Shown here piece after piece: positions 26,384-34,679 of a stretch of DNA of 35,545 nucleotides. The DNA comes from Actinomycetota bacterium. GTDB taxonomy: Bacteria > Actinomycetota > Acidimicrobiia > Acidimicrobiales > Ilumatobacteraceae. The stretch's first letter is position 1. Every line of letters starts with the position of its first letter. Location of the stretch: NCBI GenBank assembly GCA_009726095.1, contig WLMZ01000024.1:1-35545 (forward strand), written 5' to 3'. Under the pieces are notes generated by a model, which did no database searches, was not told where the DNA came from, and saw only the letters and a program-made list of their open reading frames with translations. Made by a program: the position numbers and the translations under genes.

Positions 26384-27040
26384 ATGTTCGTCAAGATCTG
26401 CGGAATCACCAACGAAGACGATGCGCTGTTTGCTGTGGCCATGGGCGCTGACGCAGTGGGCTTCGTCTTCGCGCCGTCGCCCCGGCAGGTCGCTGCTCAA
26501 CAGGTCTACGACATCACCCGGCGCCTTCCACCGGAGATCCTCACCGTCGGGGTCTTCCGCGACGAGCACCCCAGCCGCATCATCGACATCGTCAACCGTT
26601 CCGGCGTGCGCGCCGTGCAGATGCATGGGCATGAGTCCCCCGCCGATGTTGCCGAGGTTGCGACGCAGGTTCGTTGGGTCATCAAGGGCCTCGTCGCCGG
26701 CACCACCGATGCGCGTCGTGCGGATCAGTTCGGTACCGACCTGGTGCTGCTCGACGCTCCGTCGCCGGGCTCGGGAGCGATGTTCGACTGGTCGCTGGTC
26801 GACGACATTCCCGATGGTGTGCGAGTAATTCTGGCCGGCGGGCTCACCCCCGACAACGTGGCATCAGCGGTGCAGCGCGTGCGCCCGTGGGGTGTCGACG
26901 TGTCGAGCGGTGTGGAGCGATCGCCGGGCAAAAAGGACGCCTTGAAAGTGAAGGCGTTCATTGAGCGTGCCCGTAAGGCTGCGCCGGAACAGTATGTGGG
27001 GCCCGATCAGATGCCCTACGACTGGATGGATGACGAATAG
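26384..27040 (+). CDS. trpF: phosphoribosylanthranilate isomerase
   Basis: Amadori-type isomerase of tryptophan synthesis (218 residues). The catalytic Cys is in [10 protein letters not shown] (Cys6) and the catalytic Asp in [12 protein letters not shown]. Other family segments are [48 protein letters not shown] and [19 protein letters not shown]-terminal extension of about 20 residues ([21 protein letters not shown]) goes beyond the usual end. ATG 26384 is chosen as it puts KICGITN at the N-terminus. It follows trpC by 96 bp, longer than the other gaps in the run. Confidence 0.95.
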   Translation: MFVKICGITNEDDALFAVAMGADAVGFVFAPSPRQVAAQQVYDITRRLPPEILTVGVFRDEHPSRIIDIVNRSGVRAVQMHGHESPADVAEVATQVRWVIKGLVAGTTDARRADQFGTDLVLLDAPSPGSGAMFDWSLVDDIPDGVRVILAGGLTPDNVASAVQRVRPWGVDVSSGVERSPGKKDALKVKAFIERARKAAPEQYVGPDQMPYDWMDDE

Positions 27041-27061
27041 CTCTGCTGCAGAGCCCGTGAA

Positions 27062-27067
27062 AGGAAG
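27062..27067 (+). promoter_or_regulatory. ribosome binding site for trpB
   Basis: aggaag lies 4 bases before GTG 27072 and 13 bases before ATG 27081, so the GTG is the better placed start. Confidence 0.45.
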
Positions 27068-27071
27068 CATT

Positions 27072-28235
27072 GTGTCGATCATGGCCGAACCCTCCGCAGA
27101 GGGTCGCTTTGGTGAATTTGGTGGTCGCTTTGTGCCCGAGACGCTGGTCCCAGCGTGTCAGGAGCTCGAGGCTTCATTCCGGGAGGCCTGGGCCGATCCC
27201 GTGTTTCGTGCTGAGCTGCATCACCTGCTACAGGAGTACGCCGGGCGTCCGAGCATCATCACCGAATGCCACAATCTCGGACGGTCGTTGGGCATCCGCT
27301 TGATCCTGAAGCGCGAGGACCTCAACCACACCGGCTCGCACAAGATCAACAACGTGCTCGGTCAGGCATTGCTGGCCAAGCGCATGGGCAAGACTCGCCT
27401 GGTTGCCGAGACCGGTGCCGGCCAGCACGGCGTTGCCAGTGCCACCGCCGCGGCCCTGCTCGGCATGTCGTGCAAGGTGTACATGGGCGCTGTCGATGTC
27501 GAACGACAGGCACTCAACGTGTTCCGGATGAAGCTGCTCGGCGCCGAGGTCGAGGCGGTGCACAGCGGCAGCCGCACCTTGAAAGATGCTGTCAACGAGG
27601 CCATGCGCGACTGGGTGGCAACCGTGGGCGAGACCCACTACTGCCTTGGCTCGGTGATGGGCCCGCATCCGTACCCGTGGATGGTTCGCGAGTTCCACCG
27701 CGTCATCGGTGACGAGGCTCGGGCCCAGTGTCGCGACCTGCTCGGAGGCGCCGACCCCGACTTCATCGTGGCCTGCGTGGGCGGCGGGTCGAACGCGATG
27801 GGCATCTTCAGCGGCTTTGTCGATACCGAGGCCCGACTCATCGGCGTCGAGCCCGCCGGCGGCGCTGCCGTTGGCCGGGGTGTCCCCGGCGTCGTGCACG
27901 GGATGCGCAGCTATCTCATGCAGGACGAATACGGTCAGGTGCAAGAAGCGCACTCCATCTCGGCAGGACTCGATTATCCCGGCGTCGGCCCCGAGCATTC
28001 GTATCTGGCCTCCATCGGGCGCGCCGAGTACCCCACGGTCACCGACGCCGAGGTGATCGACGCCTTCCAGTTGATGGCCCGCTCTGAGGGCATTATTCCC
28101 GCGCTCGAGTGTGCCCATGCGATGGCATGGATCTCACGCGAGGCGCCCACCATGCAGGGCAAGGTCGTGCTGATGAACCTTTCCGGCCGCGGCGACAAAG
28201 ATGTCGCCCAGATGATGGAGATCCTGGGCGGATGA
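27072..28235 (+). CDS. trpB: tryptophan synthase beta chain
   Basis: PLP enzyme that condenses indole with serine (387 residues). The N-terminal [13 protein letters not shown] and the PLP lysine in [17 protein letters not shown] (Lys91) are clear. [10 protein letters not shown], the phosphate-binding GGGSNAMG and the late [16 protein letters not shown] and SGRGDKD complete the family pattern. It is the TrpB1 type that partners TrpA. Start GTG 27072 has the best ribosome site; ATG 27081, or an ATG at 27030 overlapping trpF, is possible. Its stop overlaps the trpA start (ATGA). Confidence 0.97.
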   Translation: MSIMAEPSAEGRFGEFGGRFVPETLVPACQELEASFREAWADPVFRAELHHLLQEYAGRPSIITECHNLGRSLGIRLILKREDLNHTGSHKINNVLGQALLAKRMGKTRLVAETGAGQHGVASATAAALLGMSCKVYMGAVDVERQALNVFRMKLLGAEVEAVHSGSRTLKDAVNEAMRDWVATVGETHYCLGSVMGPHPYPWMVREFHRVIGDEARAQCRDLLGGADPDFIVACVGGGSNAMGIFSGFVDTEARLIGVEPAGGAAVGRGVPGVVHGMRSYLMQDEYGQVQEAHSISAGLDYPGVGPEHSYLASIGRAEYPTVTDAEVIDAFQLMARSEGIIPALECAHAMAWISREAPTMQGKVVLMNLSGRGDKDVAQMMEILGG

Positions 28236-29005
28236 GTTTCGGACGGATGGAAACAGAGTTCAGGGCCAAGCGCGATGCCGGCCGCAAACTGTTGGTGCCG
28301 TACATCACCGGCGGTCTCACCGGCTGGCAACAGGCCATTCGCGCGGCCGCCGATGCCGGCGCCGACGCCATCGAGATCGGGATCCCCTTTTCCGATCCGG
28401 TGATGGACGGCCCGATCATTCAAGAGGCATCGCAGCGTGCGCTCGATGCCGGGGTAACGCCGGTGAGCATCTTCGAGGAAGCCCGCGAGCTCGAGGTTGG
28501 TATCCCGCTGGCGGTGATGTGTTACTACAACACGGTCCATCATGCGGGCCACGAACGCTTCGCCTATCAACTCCTCAGCGCCGGCATCTCCGCAGCCATC
28601 GTGCCTGACCTGCCGCTCGAGGAGTCAGGCCTCTGGTGCACAGCGGCTGACGCTGCCGGCATCGAGACCGTCATGCTCGCTGCGCCGACAGCGCCAGACG
28701 ACCGCCTGCCGCGCATCGCTGCGCGGGCCAGAGGATTCGTGTACTCCGTTGGCCTGCTCGGCGTCACCGGTGAGCGGGCTTCGCTGGCCGAGTCGGCAAC
28801 GGCCCTCGCCCGGCGTCTGAAGGCCATCACCGATGTGCCCGTGCTGGTGGGTGTCGGCGTGTCCAACGCCGAGCAGGCACGGCAGGCGTGTGTTGTCGCC
28901 GACGGCGTCATCCAGGGCGCCAGCGTGGTGCGACGGCTCATGGACGGCGGCCCCGAAGCGGTGGGCGAGTACGTCTCCGAAGTGCGCGCGGCGATTTCCT
29001 ACTAA
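28232..29005 (+). CDS. trpA: tryptophan synthase alpha chain
   Basis: TIM-barrel subunit that cleaves indole-3-glycerol phosphate (257 residues). The catalytic Glu48 is in [17 protein letters not shown] and the catalytic Asp is at residue 59. Later segments are [55 protein letters not shown] and [14 protein letters not shown] overlaps the trpB stop, so the two subunits are translationally coupled. No terminator is obvious in the 78 bp before the next gene, which may be read through. Confidence 0.97.
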   Translation: MSFGRMETEFRAKRDAGRKLLVPYITGGLTGWQQAIRAAADAGADAIEIGIPFSDPVMDGPIIQEASQRALDAGVTPVSIFEEARELEVGIPLAVMCYYNTVHHAGHERFAYQLLSAGISAAIVPDLPLEESGLWCTAADAAGIETVMLAAPTAPDDRLPRIAARARGFVYSVGLLGVTGERASLAESATALARRLKAITDVPVLVGVGVSNAEQARQACVVADGVIQGASVVRRLMDGGPEAVGEYVSEVRAAISY

Positions 29006-29071
29006 AAGATTCATCCGGTTCCGGCCGGGCTCCGTAGAGAAGGTATGGCGCAGTTGTTGCGTCCTCACCCC

Positions 29072-29077
29072 CAAGGA
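29072..29077 (+). promoter_or_regulatory. ribosome binding site of the FAS1 lipoprotein gene
   Basis: aaggag lies 6 bases before the GTG at 29084 and sets this start, which places the signal peptide at the very N-terminus. Confidence 0.75.
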
Positions 29078-29083
29078 GTTCAC

Positions 29084-29677
29084 GTGAACAAGAAATTCCT
29101 CGTCGTTTCCGCTGTGGCGGTGTCGCTGCTGCTTGCTGCCTGCGGCAGCGACAGCAAGACGGCCACACCGGCAACCGAAGCAATGCCCGAGTCCACCGAA
29201 GCAATGACCCCGACCACCGAGGCCATGACCGAAGGCACCACGGCGATGGCTCAGGACATCGTTGCCGTCGCGTCCGCCGCTGGTTCGTTCAAGACCCTGG
29301 TCGCCGCTGTTGCTGCCGCCGGGCTCGTCGAGACCCTCCAGAGTGCTGGCCCATTCACGGTGTTCGCACCGACTGATGATGCCTTTGCTGCCCTGCCCGC
29401 CGGGCTCGTCGACAAGCTGCTGTTGCCAGCCAACAAGGACCTCCTCGTGAAGATCCTGACCTACCACGTGGTGTCGGGCAAGGTCCTCGCTGCCGACGTG
29501 AAGTCGGGCGACGTTGCCTCGGTCGAGGGTTCCAACATCACCCTCACCGTTGCCGATGGCAAGGTCATGGTCAACAAGGCCACTGTCACCGCAGCAGATG
29601 TGATGGCCAGCAATGGCGTCATCCACGTGATCGATCAGGTCATCCTGCCCCCAGACGTGGACATCAGCACGCTCTGA
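29084..29677 (+). CDS. fasciclin (FAS1) domain lipoprotein
   Basis: Secreted lipoprotein of 197 residues. The signal peptide [20 protein letters not shown] ends at lipobox Cys20. A low-complexity linker with repeated TEAM units ([21 protein letters not shown]) spans about 31-57. One FAS1 domain follows with the H1 segment [16 protein letters not shown], the central YHVVSGKV and the H2-like end [16 protein letters not shown]1 domains mediate adhesion or cell-surface contacts. It follows trpA by 78 bp and has a strong hairpin after its stop, so it may be its own unit or the tail of the trp operon. Confidence 0.93.
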   Translation: MNKKFLVVSAVAVSLLLAACGSDSKTATPATEAMPESTEAMTPTTEAMTEGTTAMAQDIVAVASAAGSFKTLVAAVAAAGLVETLQSAGPFTVFAPTDDAFAALPAGLVDKLLLPANKDLLVKILTYHVVSGKVLAADVKSGDVASVEGSNITLTVADGKVMVNKATVTAADVMASNGVIHVIDQVILPPDVDISTL

Positions 29678-29698
29678 GTTCACGACCGTAGACGGAGG

Positions 29699-29724
29699 AG
29701 AAGGGGCCCCTCGGGGCCCCTTCT
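29699..29724 (+). terminator. GC-rich stem-loop after the FAS1 gene
   Basis: A perfect 12-base inverted repeat, agaaggggcccc at 29699-29710 and ggggccccttct at 29713-29724, with a central tc (effective loop 4). It lies 22 bases after the FAS1 stop. The following sequence has few T residues. The stem is strong and suggests a factor-independent terminator. Confidence 0.75.
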
Positions 29725-29775
29725 GCGCGTCTGGCATCCGCGCTGTGGAGCGTGATTGGTACTAGAAGAAGACCC

Positions 29776-30093
29776 ATGACGCACAACGACTGCGACCTCT
29801 GCGAGGCGGCCCGGATCACACCTTGGTTCTACGAGGACGACGTGTGCTGGATTGCAGAGTGCGAGATCTGTTGCGTGCCGATGGTGGTCTGGCGCGAGCA
29901 CGATGCGTTGCCGTCGCAGGAGGTGAAGGACTACCTACACCTGCAACTCGAACTGGTGGTGGCGACGCACTTCGACTTCGTCCATTACGTGGACGACAAC
30001 ATGCGCAACATCCCGGATCATTACCACGCCCATGCTCGTCCGCGTGGTGGTTTCTTCGGCCATGGTCTCAAGCGAGAAACGCGAAACTCATAA
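29776..30093 (+). CDS. Cys-rich HIT-like small protein
   Basis: 105 residues, not matched to a named family with certainty. The N-terminus has CDLCEA (Cys6, Cys9), as in HIT proteins with an N-terminal metal site (CxxC). Further cysteines lie at 24, 29, 32 and 33 (CWIAECEICCVPMVVW). The segment DHYHAHARP (His82, His84, His86) resembles a histidine triad H-x-H-x-H. VVWREHDALPS mimics the HIT strand with its nearby His. A HIT-like nucleotide-binding or metal-binding role is inferred. Start ATG 29776 follows agaagaag. The last codons and the stop lie in the first unit of a 14-bp tandem repeat. Confidence 0.65.
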   Translation: MTHNDCDLCEAARITPWFYEDDVCWIAECEICCVPMVVWREHDALPSQEVKDYLHLQLELVVATHFDFVHYVDDNMRNIPDHYHAHARPRGGFFGHGLKRETRNS

Positions 30094-30129
30094 CCCGTAA
30101 CTCATAACCCGTAACTCATAACCCGTAAC
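30085..30129. repeat. 14-bp direct tandem repeat, three copies
   Basis: The unit aactcataacccgt is repeated exactly at 30085-30098, 30099-30112 and 30113-30126, followed by a partial aac to 30129. It contains the stop codon of the small HIT-like gene in its first copy and then runs into noncoding DNA. The copies are identical, so the expansion is recent or under constraint. It is too short and unspaced to be a CRISPR array. Confidence 0.95.
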
Positions 30130-30581
30130 GAATCGCTGTCGATGACACGCTGCGTACGGCGTGGCGACAAGCGGCCTTTGCAGGGGAAGAACAACGACTC
30201 CACGCTGAGTGATCAGCTTGCTGGAATCAACATGGTGGGACTTCACGCGGCTTGGTGAGCCCGATCATACGGGAAAGCCACGCTGCGTGATCTTTCTCTG
30301 GGTGACAAAGAAAGCACCAAGAGTGAGATTTTTCAGATGGGGCGAACGACGATTCCACGCATGACTCTTGCCTCCTCACCAGGTAGCGGAGCATCGCTCC
30401 TTGCCAATGGGCACATTTCTAACACGGATGCGTCAGAGTGGCAAGAGAAGCGCAAGGAAAAGATCTCAGAAACACCCACCACTATGCGTAGCGCCACCAC
30501 CGATTGCGGTCAGTGTTGAGCCAACGCGAACATTGACAGGGGTATCAGCCCGTCCGCGGAGGCGCGCTAGAGTCACGTGAC
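30130..30581. other. AT-richer noncoding gap with short imperfect repeats
   Basis: About 450 bp without a supported gene. G+C drops to roughly half by eye against two-thirds around it. The string ccacgctgMgtgatc occurs at 30200-30214 and 30278-30292 with one mismatch (M is a or c), and cacgctgcgt at 30146-30155. A 6-bp stem (30292-30297 with 30309-30314) is followed 17 bases later by a run of five T. A 60-codon open frame at 30337-30519 has no family features. It could hold a small RNA, the promoter of bcp, or the remains of inserted DNA. Confidence 0.55.
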
Positions 30582-31034
30582 GTGCTCACTCCTGGTGATA
30601 TTGCCCCTCACGCCGATGTGCTCGACCAGGACGGCGCAGCGTTTGACTGGGCCAGCTTGCGCGGTCACCCGACGTTGATCTTTTTCTACCCCAGGGCGTC
30701 GACGCCCGGTTGCACACAGCAGGCGTGCGCGCTGCGCGACGTCAGCGGCCAGATCGGCGACACACAGGTCGTCGGTGTCAGCCCTGACAAGCCGGCATCG
30801 CAGAAGAAGTTCGCCGACAAGAACTCGCTGCCGTATCCGCTGCTGGCCGATACCGAACATCTCCTGGCCGAGGCGTACGGGGTTTGGAAGCAAAAGCAGC
30901 TGTACGGTCGCACCTATCTGGGCATCGAACGATCGGCATTCCTGATCGATGGTCAGGGCGTGGTTCTGCATGCTTGGTACAAGATCAGCCCGAAGGACAC
31001 ACCTGTGAAGCTGCTCGAGGCGTTGGCAGCATGA
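30582..31034 (+). CDS. bcp: thioredoxin-dependent peroxiredoxin, Bcp/PrxQ type
   Basis: Peroxide-reducing enzyme of 150 residues. The peroxidatic Cys44 and the resolving Cys49 lie in YPRASTPGCTQQACALRD, the atypical two-Cys PrxQ pattern with five residues between them. The C-terminal part has GVWKQKQLYGRTYLGIERSAFLID and the end helix KLLEAL. Start is GTG 30582, which gives the standard short N-terminus before PGDIAP. Its stop overlaps the next start as ATGA, so it leads a three-gene unit with a FabZ-like dehydratase and an aminopeptidase. Confidence 0.94.
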   Translation: MLTPGDIAPHADVLDQDGAAFDWASLRGHPTLIFFYPRASTPGCTQQACALRDVSGQIGDTQVVGVSPDKPASQKKFADKNSLPYPLLADTEHLLAEAYGVWKQKQLYGRTYLGIERSAFLIDGQGVVLHAWYKISPKDTPVKLLEALAA

Positions 31035-31459
31035 GCGCGTTCCCGCTGCCAGCCGACGTCCTCGCCCATCGACCACCGTTCCTGTTCGTCGACGAGATCA
31101 CCGCCCTGCAACCGGGCGTCAGCGCCACAGGCCTGTGGCGGCTCACCGGGGACGAATGGTTCTTTGCCGGCCACTTTCCCGGCCGGCCCACGCTGCCGGG
31201 CGTGTTGATGTGCGAGGCCATAGCCCAGGTGGGCGCGATCGCCGTGCTGACCGACCCTCGCTTCGCCGGGAAGCTGCCGTTGTTTGGCGGGCTCGACGCA
31301 GCACGCTTTCGCCGTCAGGTACTGCCGGGCGACACGCTCGAGTTGTCCGTGCAGTTGGGTCGTATGTCAGCCCGTGCAGGCAAGGGGACCGGCAAGGCGT
31401 TGCTCAACGGCGAGACCGCGTGCGAGTGCGAGCTGATGTTCGTGCTCGTCAACGCGTAA
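31031..31459 (+). CDS. FabZ-like 3-hydroxyacyl-ACP dehydratase
   Basis: Hotdog-fold dehydratase of 142 residues. It shows LAHRPPFLFVDEI at the N-terminus and the catalytic His48 in GHFPGRPTLPGV and Glu62 in MCEAIAQVGA. LDAARFRRQVLPGDTLEL and the late strand follow as in FabZ. It should remove water from 3-hydroxyacyl-ACP in fatty-acid synthesis. The main FAS genes of the window lie about 1.2 kb away on the other strand, so this dehydratase is near them but not in their operon. The ATG overlaps the bcp stop. Confidence 0.9.
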   Translation: MSAFPLPADVLAHRPPFLFVDEITALQPGVSATGLWRLTGDEWFFAGHFPGRPTLPGVLMCEAIAQVGAIAVLTDPRFAGKLPLFGGLDAARFRRQVLPGDTLELSVQLGRMSARAGKGTGKALLNGETACECELMFVLVNA

Positions 31460-31473
31460 CGGCGGCGCGTCGC

Positions 31474-32424
31474 GTGAGCGTGCACGCAGCGGGGGTTCCC
31501 GAACCGTTCGACGCGGGGATGCTCGACGTGGATGATGGCCACGTGCTGTACTACGAACAACTCGGCCGACCCGACGGGGTCCCGGTGATCTATCTCCACG
31601 GTGGCCCGGGTTCGGGCTGCGTGCTTGGGGCGCGAACTCCATTCGATCTCGAGCGCCATCGTGCTGTCCTGCTCGATCAGCGTGCGGCTGGCAGGAGCAC
31701 GCCCTACGCAGGCGACGACGGCGTGAACTGGGCGGCAATCGACATGAACCATCACGTTGCCGACATCGAACAACTTCGTGCTCACCTCAGTATCGACAAG
31801 TGGATCGTCTTCGGACTCTCGTGGGGGTCTGTGCTCGGTCTCGCCTACGCCGAGCGGCACCCTGATCGGGTGACAGCGGTCGTTGTTGCGGCTGTGAGTA
31901 CGGGCACGTCAGCGGACATCGATTGGCTGACGGTGCATGCGGGACGGTTCTTCCCCGCCGAATGGCACGAGTTCCGCGATTACATCCCGATCGAGCTTCG
32001 CGGGATGCGTCTGGTCGATGCCTACAACGAACTCCTCATGCACCCTGACCCTGCGGTGCATGAGCCAGCGGCCGTCGCGTGGTGTCGCTGGGAGGATGCC
32101 CACGTGGCTACGACGCCTGGCGCCGTGCCGAATCCTCGATTTGAGGATGCGAGGTTTCGCCTTGCCTTCGCGCGTCAGGTGACGCACTGTTGGCGCCACG
32201 ACTCGTGGCTCAGCGACGACGAGATCGTTCGAGGTGCCCACCGGTTAATAGGTATTCCCGGGTGGCTCATCCATGGTCGCCTCGATGTCAGTAGCCCGCT
32301 CGACGCGCCGTGGCGTATCCACCAGGCGTGGCCGGGAAGCGAGCTGATCGTCGTCGACGACGGAGGCCACGGAGGAACGACGATGATGTCGCATTGTCGC
32401 CGTGTGCTCGCCGATCTGGGTTGA
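31474..32424 (+). CDS. prolyl aminopeptidase (peptidase family S33)
   Basis: alpha/beta-hydrolase of 316 residues from a GTG start. The oxyanion motif LHGGPGSG (41-48), LLDQRAAGRSTP (66-77) and the nucleophile GLSWGS (Ser116) are those of proline iminopeptidase (usual motif GGSWGS). The acid is Asp271 in IHGRLDVSSP and the base His299 in DDGGHGG. WCRWED is the family segment in the cap. It removes N-terminal proline from peptides in the cytoplasm. It follows fabZ by 14 bp and ends at a perfect stem-loop shared with fabF. Confidence 0.9.
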   Translation: MSVHAAGVPEPFDAGMLDVDDGHVLYYEQLGRPDGVPVIYLHGGPGSGCVLGARTPFDLERHRAVLLDQRAAGRSTPYAGDDGVNWAAIDMNHHVADIEQLRAHLSIDKWIVFGLSWGSVLGLAYAERHPDRVTAVVVAAVSTGTSADIDWLTVHAGRFFPAEWHEFRDYIPIELRGMRLVDAYNELLMHPDPAVHEPAAVAWCRWEDAHVATTPGAVPNPRFEDARFRLAFARQVTHCWRHDSWLSDDEIVRGAHRLIGIPGWLIHGRLDVSSPLDAPWRIHQAWPGSELIVVDDGGHGGTTMMSHCRRVLADLG

Positions 32425-32443
32425 CATGCCGCTGCCATGAATG

Positions 32444-32470
32444 CTGAGCGCACCGTAGACGTGCGCTCAG
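32444..32470. terminator. bidirectional stem-loop between the aminopeptidase and fabF genes
   Basis: Perfect 10-base inverted repeat, ctgagcgcac at 32444-32453 and gtgcgctcag at 32461-32470, with a 7-base loop. It lies between two convergent genes, 20 bp after one stop and 25 bp after the other. No long T run is present. Confidence 0.7.
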
Positions 32471-32494
32471 CCCTCACGAAGGGCGTGCGTGGCG

Positions 32495-33679
32495 TCAGCG
32501 GCCGGGGCCGATGATGACAGAGCCGTTGTGCCCGCCGAAACCGAAGTTGTTCGAGATGGTTGGTCCAGGGGTCCACGGACGGGGTTGGCCCATCACGATG
32601 TCGATCCGCATCTCGTCGGACAACTGTGTGGTGCCCGCAGTGGGGGGAATCAGCCCGTGCTCCATCGACAACAGCACCGCAGCGGCCTCGAGCGCTCCGG
32701 CGGCGCCGAGGGGATGGCCCGTGACACCCTTGATGCTGGTCATCGGCGGGCTCTGCGGCCCGAAGACTGCGCTCACGGCCTCGGCCTCGGCAGCGTCGTT
32801 GAGCGGGGTCGAGGTGCCATGTGCGTTGATCTGGCGGATGTCTCCGGGTGCGAGGCCGGCGTCGTCGAGGGCCAGGCTCATGCAGTGGATGGCGCCGGTT
32901 CCGCCCGGGGCGGGGGCGGTGATGTGGTGAGCGTCGGCGGTGCTGGCTGCGCCGAGGATCTCGCCGTAGATGGTGGCACCACGGGCCTCGGCGACCTCCC
33001 AGGCCTCGAGGATGAACGTGGCCGAGCCTTCGCCCATCACGAACCCGTCGCGGGTGGTGTCGAAGGGCTTGCTGGCCCCCGACGATGACAGTGCGGTCAT
33101 GTTGCTGAACCCGGCGACCGAGGTGAGCGTTGCCGCTGCCTCGGACCCGCCCGTGACCATGGCGTCGCAGCGGCCCCAGGCGATGAGTCGGGCGGCGTAG
33201 CCAATGGCATGGGTTGCCGCCGCGCATGCGGTGCAGATGGTCTCGTTCGGGCCCTGGAGTCCATAGCGCATGGAGATGGCCGCACCAGAGGCGTTGCCCA
33301 TCATCATCGGCACGAGGAAGGGCGAAACCCGGCGCTCGCCCTTGTTGAGACGGAGCTCGACCTGTTCTTCGAGCGTGCGCAGGCCGCCGATCCCCGTGCC
33401 ATAGACCACGCCGAAACGACGCGGGTCGACATCGGGCCGTCCGGCGTGTTCGAACGCTTCGGCCGCCGAGGCGACCGCGAACTGTTCGACAGCATCGGCC
33501 CGGCGCGATTCCTTGGGGCTTGCGTAGTAGGGCGAGGGATCCCAGTCGGCAAACGTGATTGATTTGGTGCCGGTCGTGGCAGGGCCGAGGAGGCCCTGCC
33601 AGAACGCAGCTTTACCCATTCCACACGGCGCGACCACTCCGTAGCCGGTGATGGCGACGCGCCGTCCACGCCCTTCCAT
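32495..33679 (-). CDS. fabF: beta-ketoacyl-ACP synthase II
   Basis: Condensing enzyme that elongates acyl-ACP with malonyl-ACP (394 residues). The Cys-His-His triad is Cys152 (ICTACAAATHAIG), His287 (NAHGTSTPLND) and His322 (GVTGHPLGAAG). The GFG loop NNFGFGGHNGSV is near the end. Start ATG 33679 shares one base with the acpP stop (TGATG), so its translation is coupled to acpP. It is last in the fabH-fabG-acpP-fabF run. It faces the aminopeptidase gene across a perfect stem-loop. Confidence 0.96.
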   Translation of the reverse strand: MEGRGRRVAITGYGVVAPCGMGKAAFWQGLLGPATTGTKSITFADWDPSPYYASPKESRRADAVEQFAVASAAEAFEHAGRPDVDPRRFGVVYGTGIGGLRTLEEQVELRLNKGERRVSPFLVPMMMGNASGAAISMRYGLQGPNETICTACAAATHAIGYAARLIAWGRCDAMVTGGSEAAATLTSVAGFSNMTALSSSGASKPFDTTRDGFVMGEGSATFILEAWEVAEARGATIYGEILGAASTADAHHITAPAPGGTGAIHCMSLALDDAGLAPGDIRQINAHGTSTPLNDAAEAEAVSAVFGPQSPPMTSIKGVTGHPLGAAGALEAAAVLLSMEHGLIPPTAGTTQLSDEMRIDIVMGQPRPWTPGPTISNNFGFGGHNGSVIIGPGR

Positions 33680-33927
33680 CAGAGCTTGCCGACAACCAGG
33701 TCGTATGCCTGACCGACGGTCTCGATGCCGTCGAGCTCCTCTTCGGGAACTTCGACGCCGAACTCTTCCTCGAGCGCCATGACGAGCTCGACCAGATCGA
33801 GGCTGTCGGCATCGAGATCATCGGCGAACTTTGCCTCGGGCACGACCTGATCGGCCGAGACCGATAGCACGTCGACGGCGCACTTCTTGAAGCGATCGAA
33901 CTTTTCCTGATCCACTGTGTTCTCCAT
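33679..33927 (-). CDS. acpP: acyl carrier protein
   Basis: 82-residue acidic carrier of fatty-acid synthesis. The 4'-phosphopantetheine serine is Ser42 in DDLDADSLDLVELVMAL, and the rest (EEEFGVEVPEEEL, IETVGQAYDLV) follows the ACP four-helix pattern. ATG 33927 is used because an upstream extension of the frame has no ACP features; no clear ribosome site precedes it. It lies 47 bp after fabG and overlaps fabF by one base. Confidence 0.97.
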   Translation of the reverse strand: MENTVDQEKFDRFKKCAVDVLSVSADQVVPEAKFADDLDADSLDLVELVMALEEEFGVEVPEEELDGIETVGQAYDLVVGKL

Positions 33928-33974
33928 TGCTGTTATTTGGTGTTGTTGAGATGCATTGCTGTGTCGGACGGAAC

Positions 33975-34679
33975 CTAATGGCCCATGCCCAATCCACCAT
34001 CGACGGGGATGACGGCCCCGGTGATGTAGGCGGCGTCGTCGGAGGCGAGAAAGACCACGGCCCCGGCGATTTCCTGTGGCGTGGCCATGCGCCCGAGTGG
34101 GACGGCGTCGGTGAGCTCGGCGAGACGCTTCTCGCCGAGGGCCGCTGTCATATCGGTGGCCACGGGGCCGGGTGCGACCACGTTGACGGTGATGCTGCGC
34201 GAACCGAGTTCGCGGGCGAGTGATCGGGCCAGGCCAACGAGGCCCGCCTTGCTCGCTGCGTAGTTGGCCTGCCCTGCCGACCCGAGCAGGCCCACGACCG
34301 ACGACATGAAGATCATCCGCCCGGCACGGGCGCGCAGCATGCCCTGCGTGGCGCGCTTGGCCACGCGGTAGGCGGCGGTGAGGTTGGCGTCGATGACGCT
34401 GGTGAAGGCCTGCTCGTTCATGCGCAACAGGAGGCCGTCGTTGGTGAGCCCGGCGTTCGAGACCAGCACCTGCACCGGGCCGAAGCGCTCCTCGGCGAAC
34501 GCGAAGGCGGCGTCGACATCGGCAACGGAGGTGACATCGCACCGGATACTGGCGAAACCGTCGGGCGGGGGAGTGGTGTTGTAGGTGACCACCACGTTGT
34601 CGCCGAGCGCCGCAAAGCGCTGTGCGCAGGCCAGGCCGATCCCTTTCGAGGCGCCGGTGATCAGCACGGTGCGGGTCAT
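33975..34679 (-). CDS. fabG: 3-oxoacyl-ACP reductase
   Basis: Short-chain dehydrogenase of 234 residues, NADPH-dependent in this family. Cofactor motif TGASKGIG is at 8-15, NAG at 74-76, and the catalytic Ser/Tyr/Lys are in MSSVVGLLGSAGQANYAASKAG (Tyr139, Lys143), written here across the active-site loop. PVATDMT and ITGAVIPVDGGLGMGH are typical of FabG. Start ATG 34679 overlaps the fabH stop as ATGA. The order with acpP and fabF supports a fatty-acid role over a general SDR. Confidence 0.94.
   Translation of the reverse strand: MTRTVLITGASKGIGLACAQRFAALGDNVVVTYNTTPPPDGFASIRCDVTSVADVDAAFAFAEERFGPVQVLVSNAGLTNDGLLLRMNEQAFTSVIDANLTAAYRVAKRATQGMLRARAGRMIFMSSVVGLLGSAGQANYAASKAGLVGLARSLARELGSRSITVNVVAPGPVATDMTAALGEKRLAELTDAVPLGRMATPQEIAGAVVFLASDDAAYITGAVIPVDGGLGMGH

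Noticed and set aside
30085-30129. CRISPR array
   Set aside because: The 14-bp units are contiguous with no spacers and no cas genes are near.
30292-30335. Factor-independent terminator in the noncoding gap
   Set aside because: The 6-bp stem is weak, with an 11-base loop and a T run 17 bases away.
30337-30519. Open frame of 60 codons in the noncoding gap
   Set aside because: No ribosome site, no family features and composition unlike neighbouring genes; a larger overlapping frame exists in another phase.
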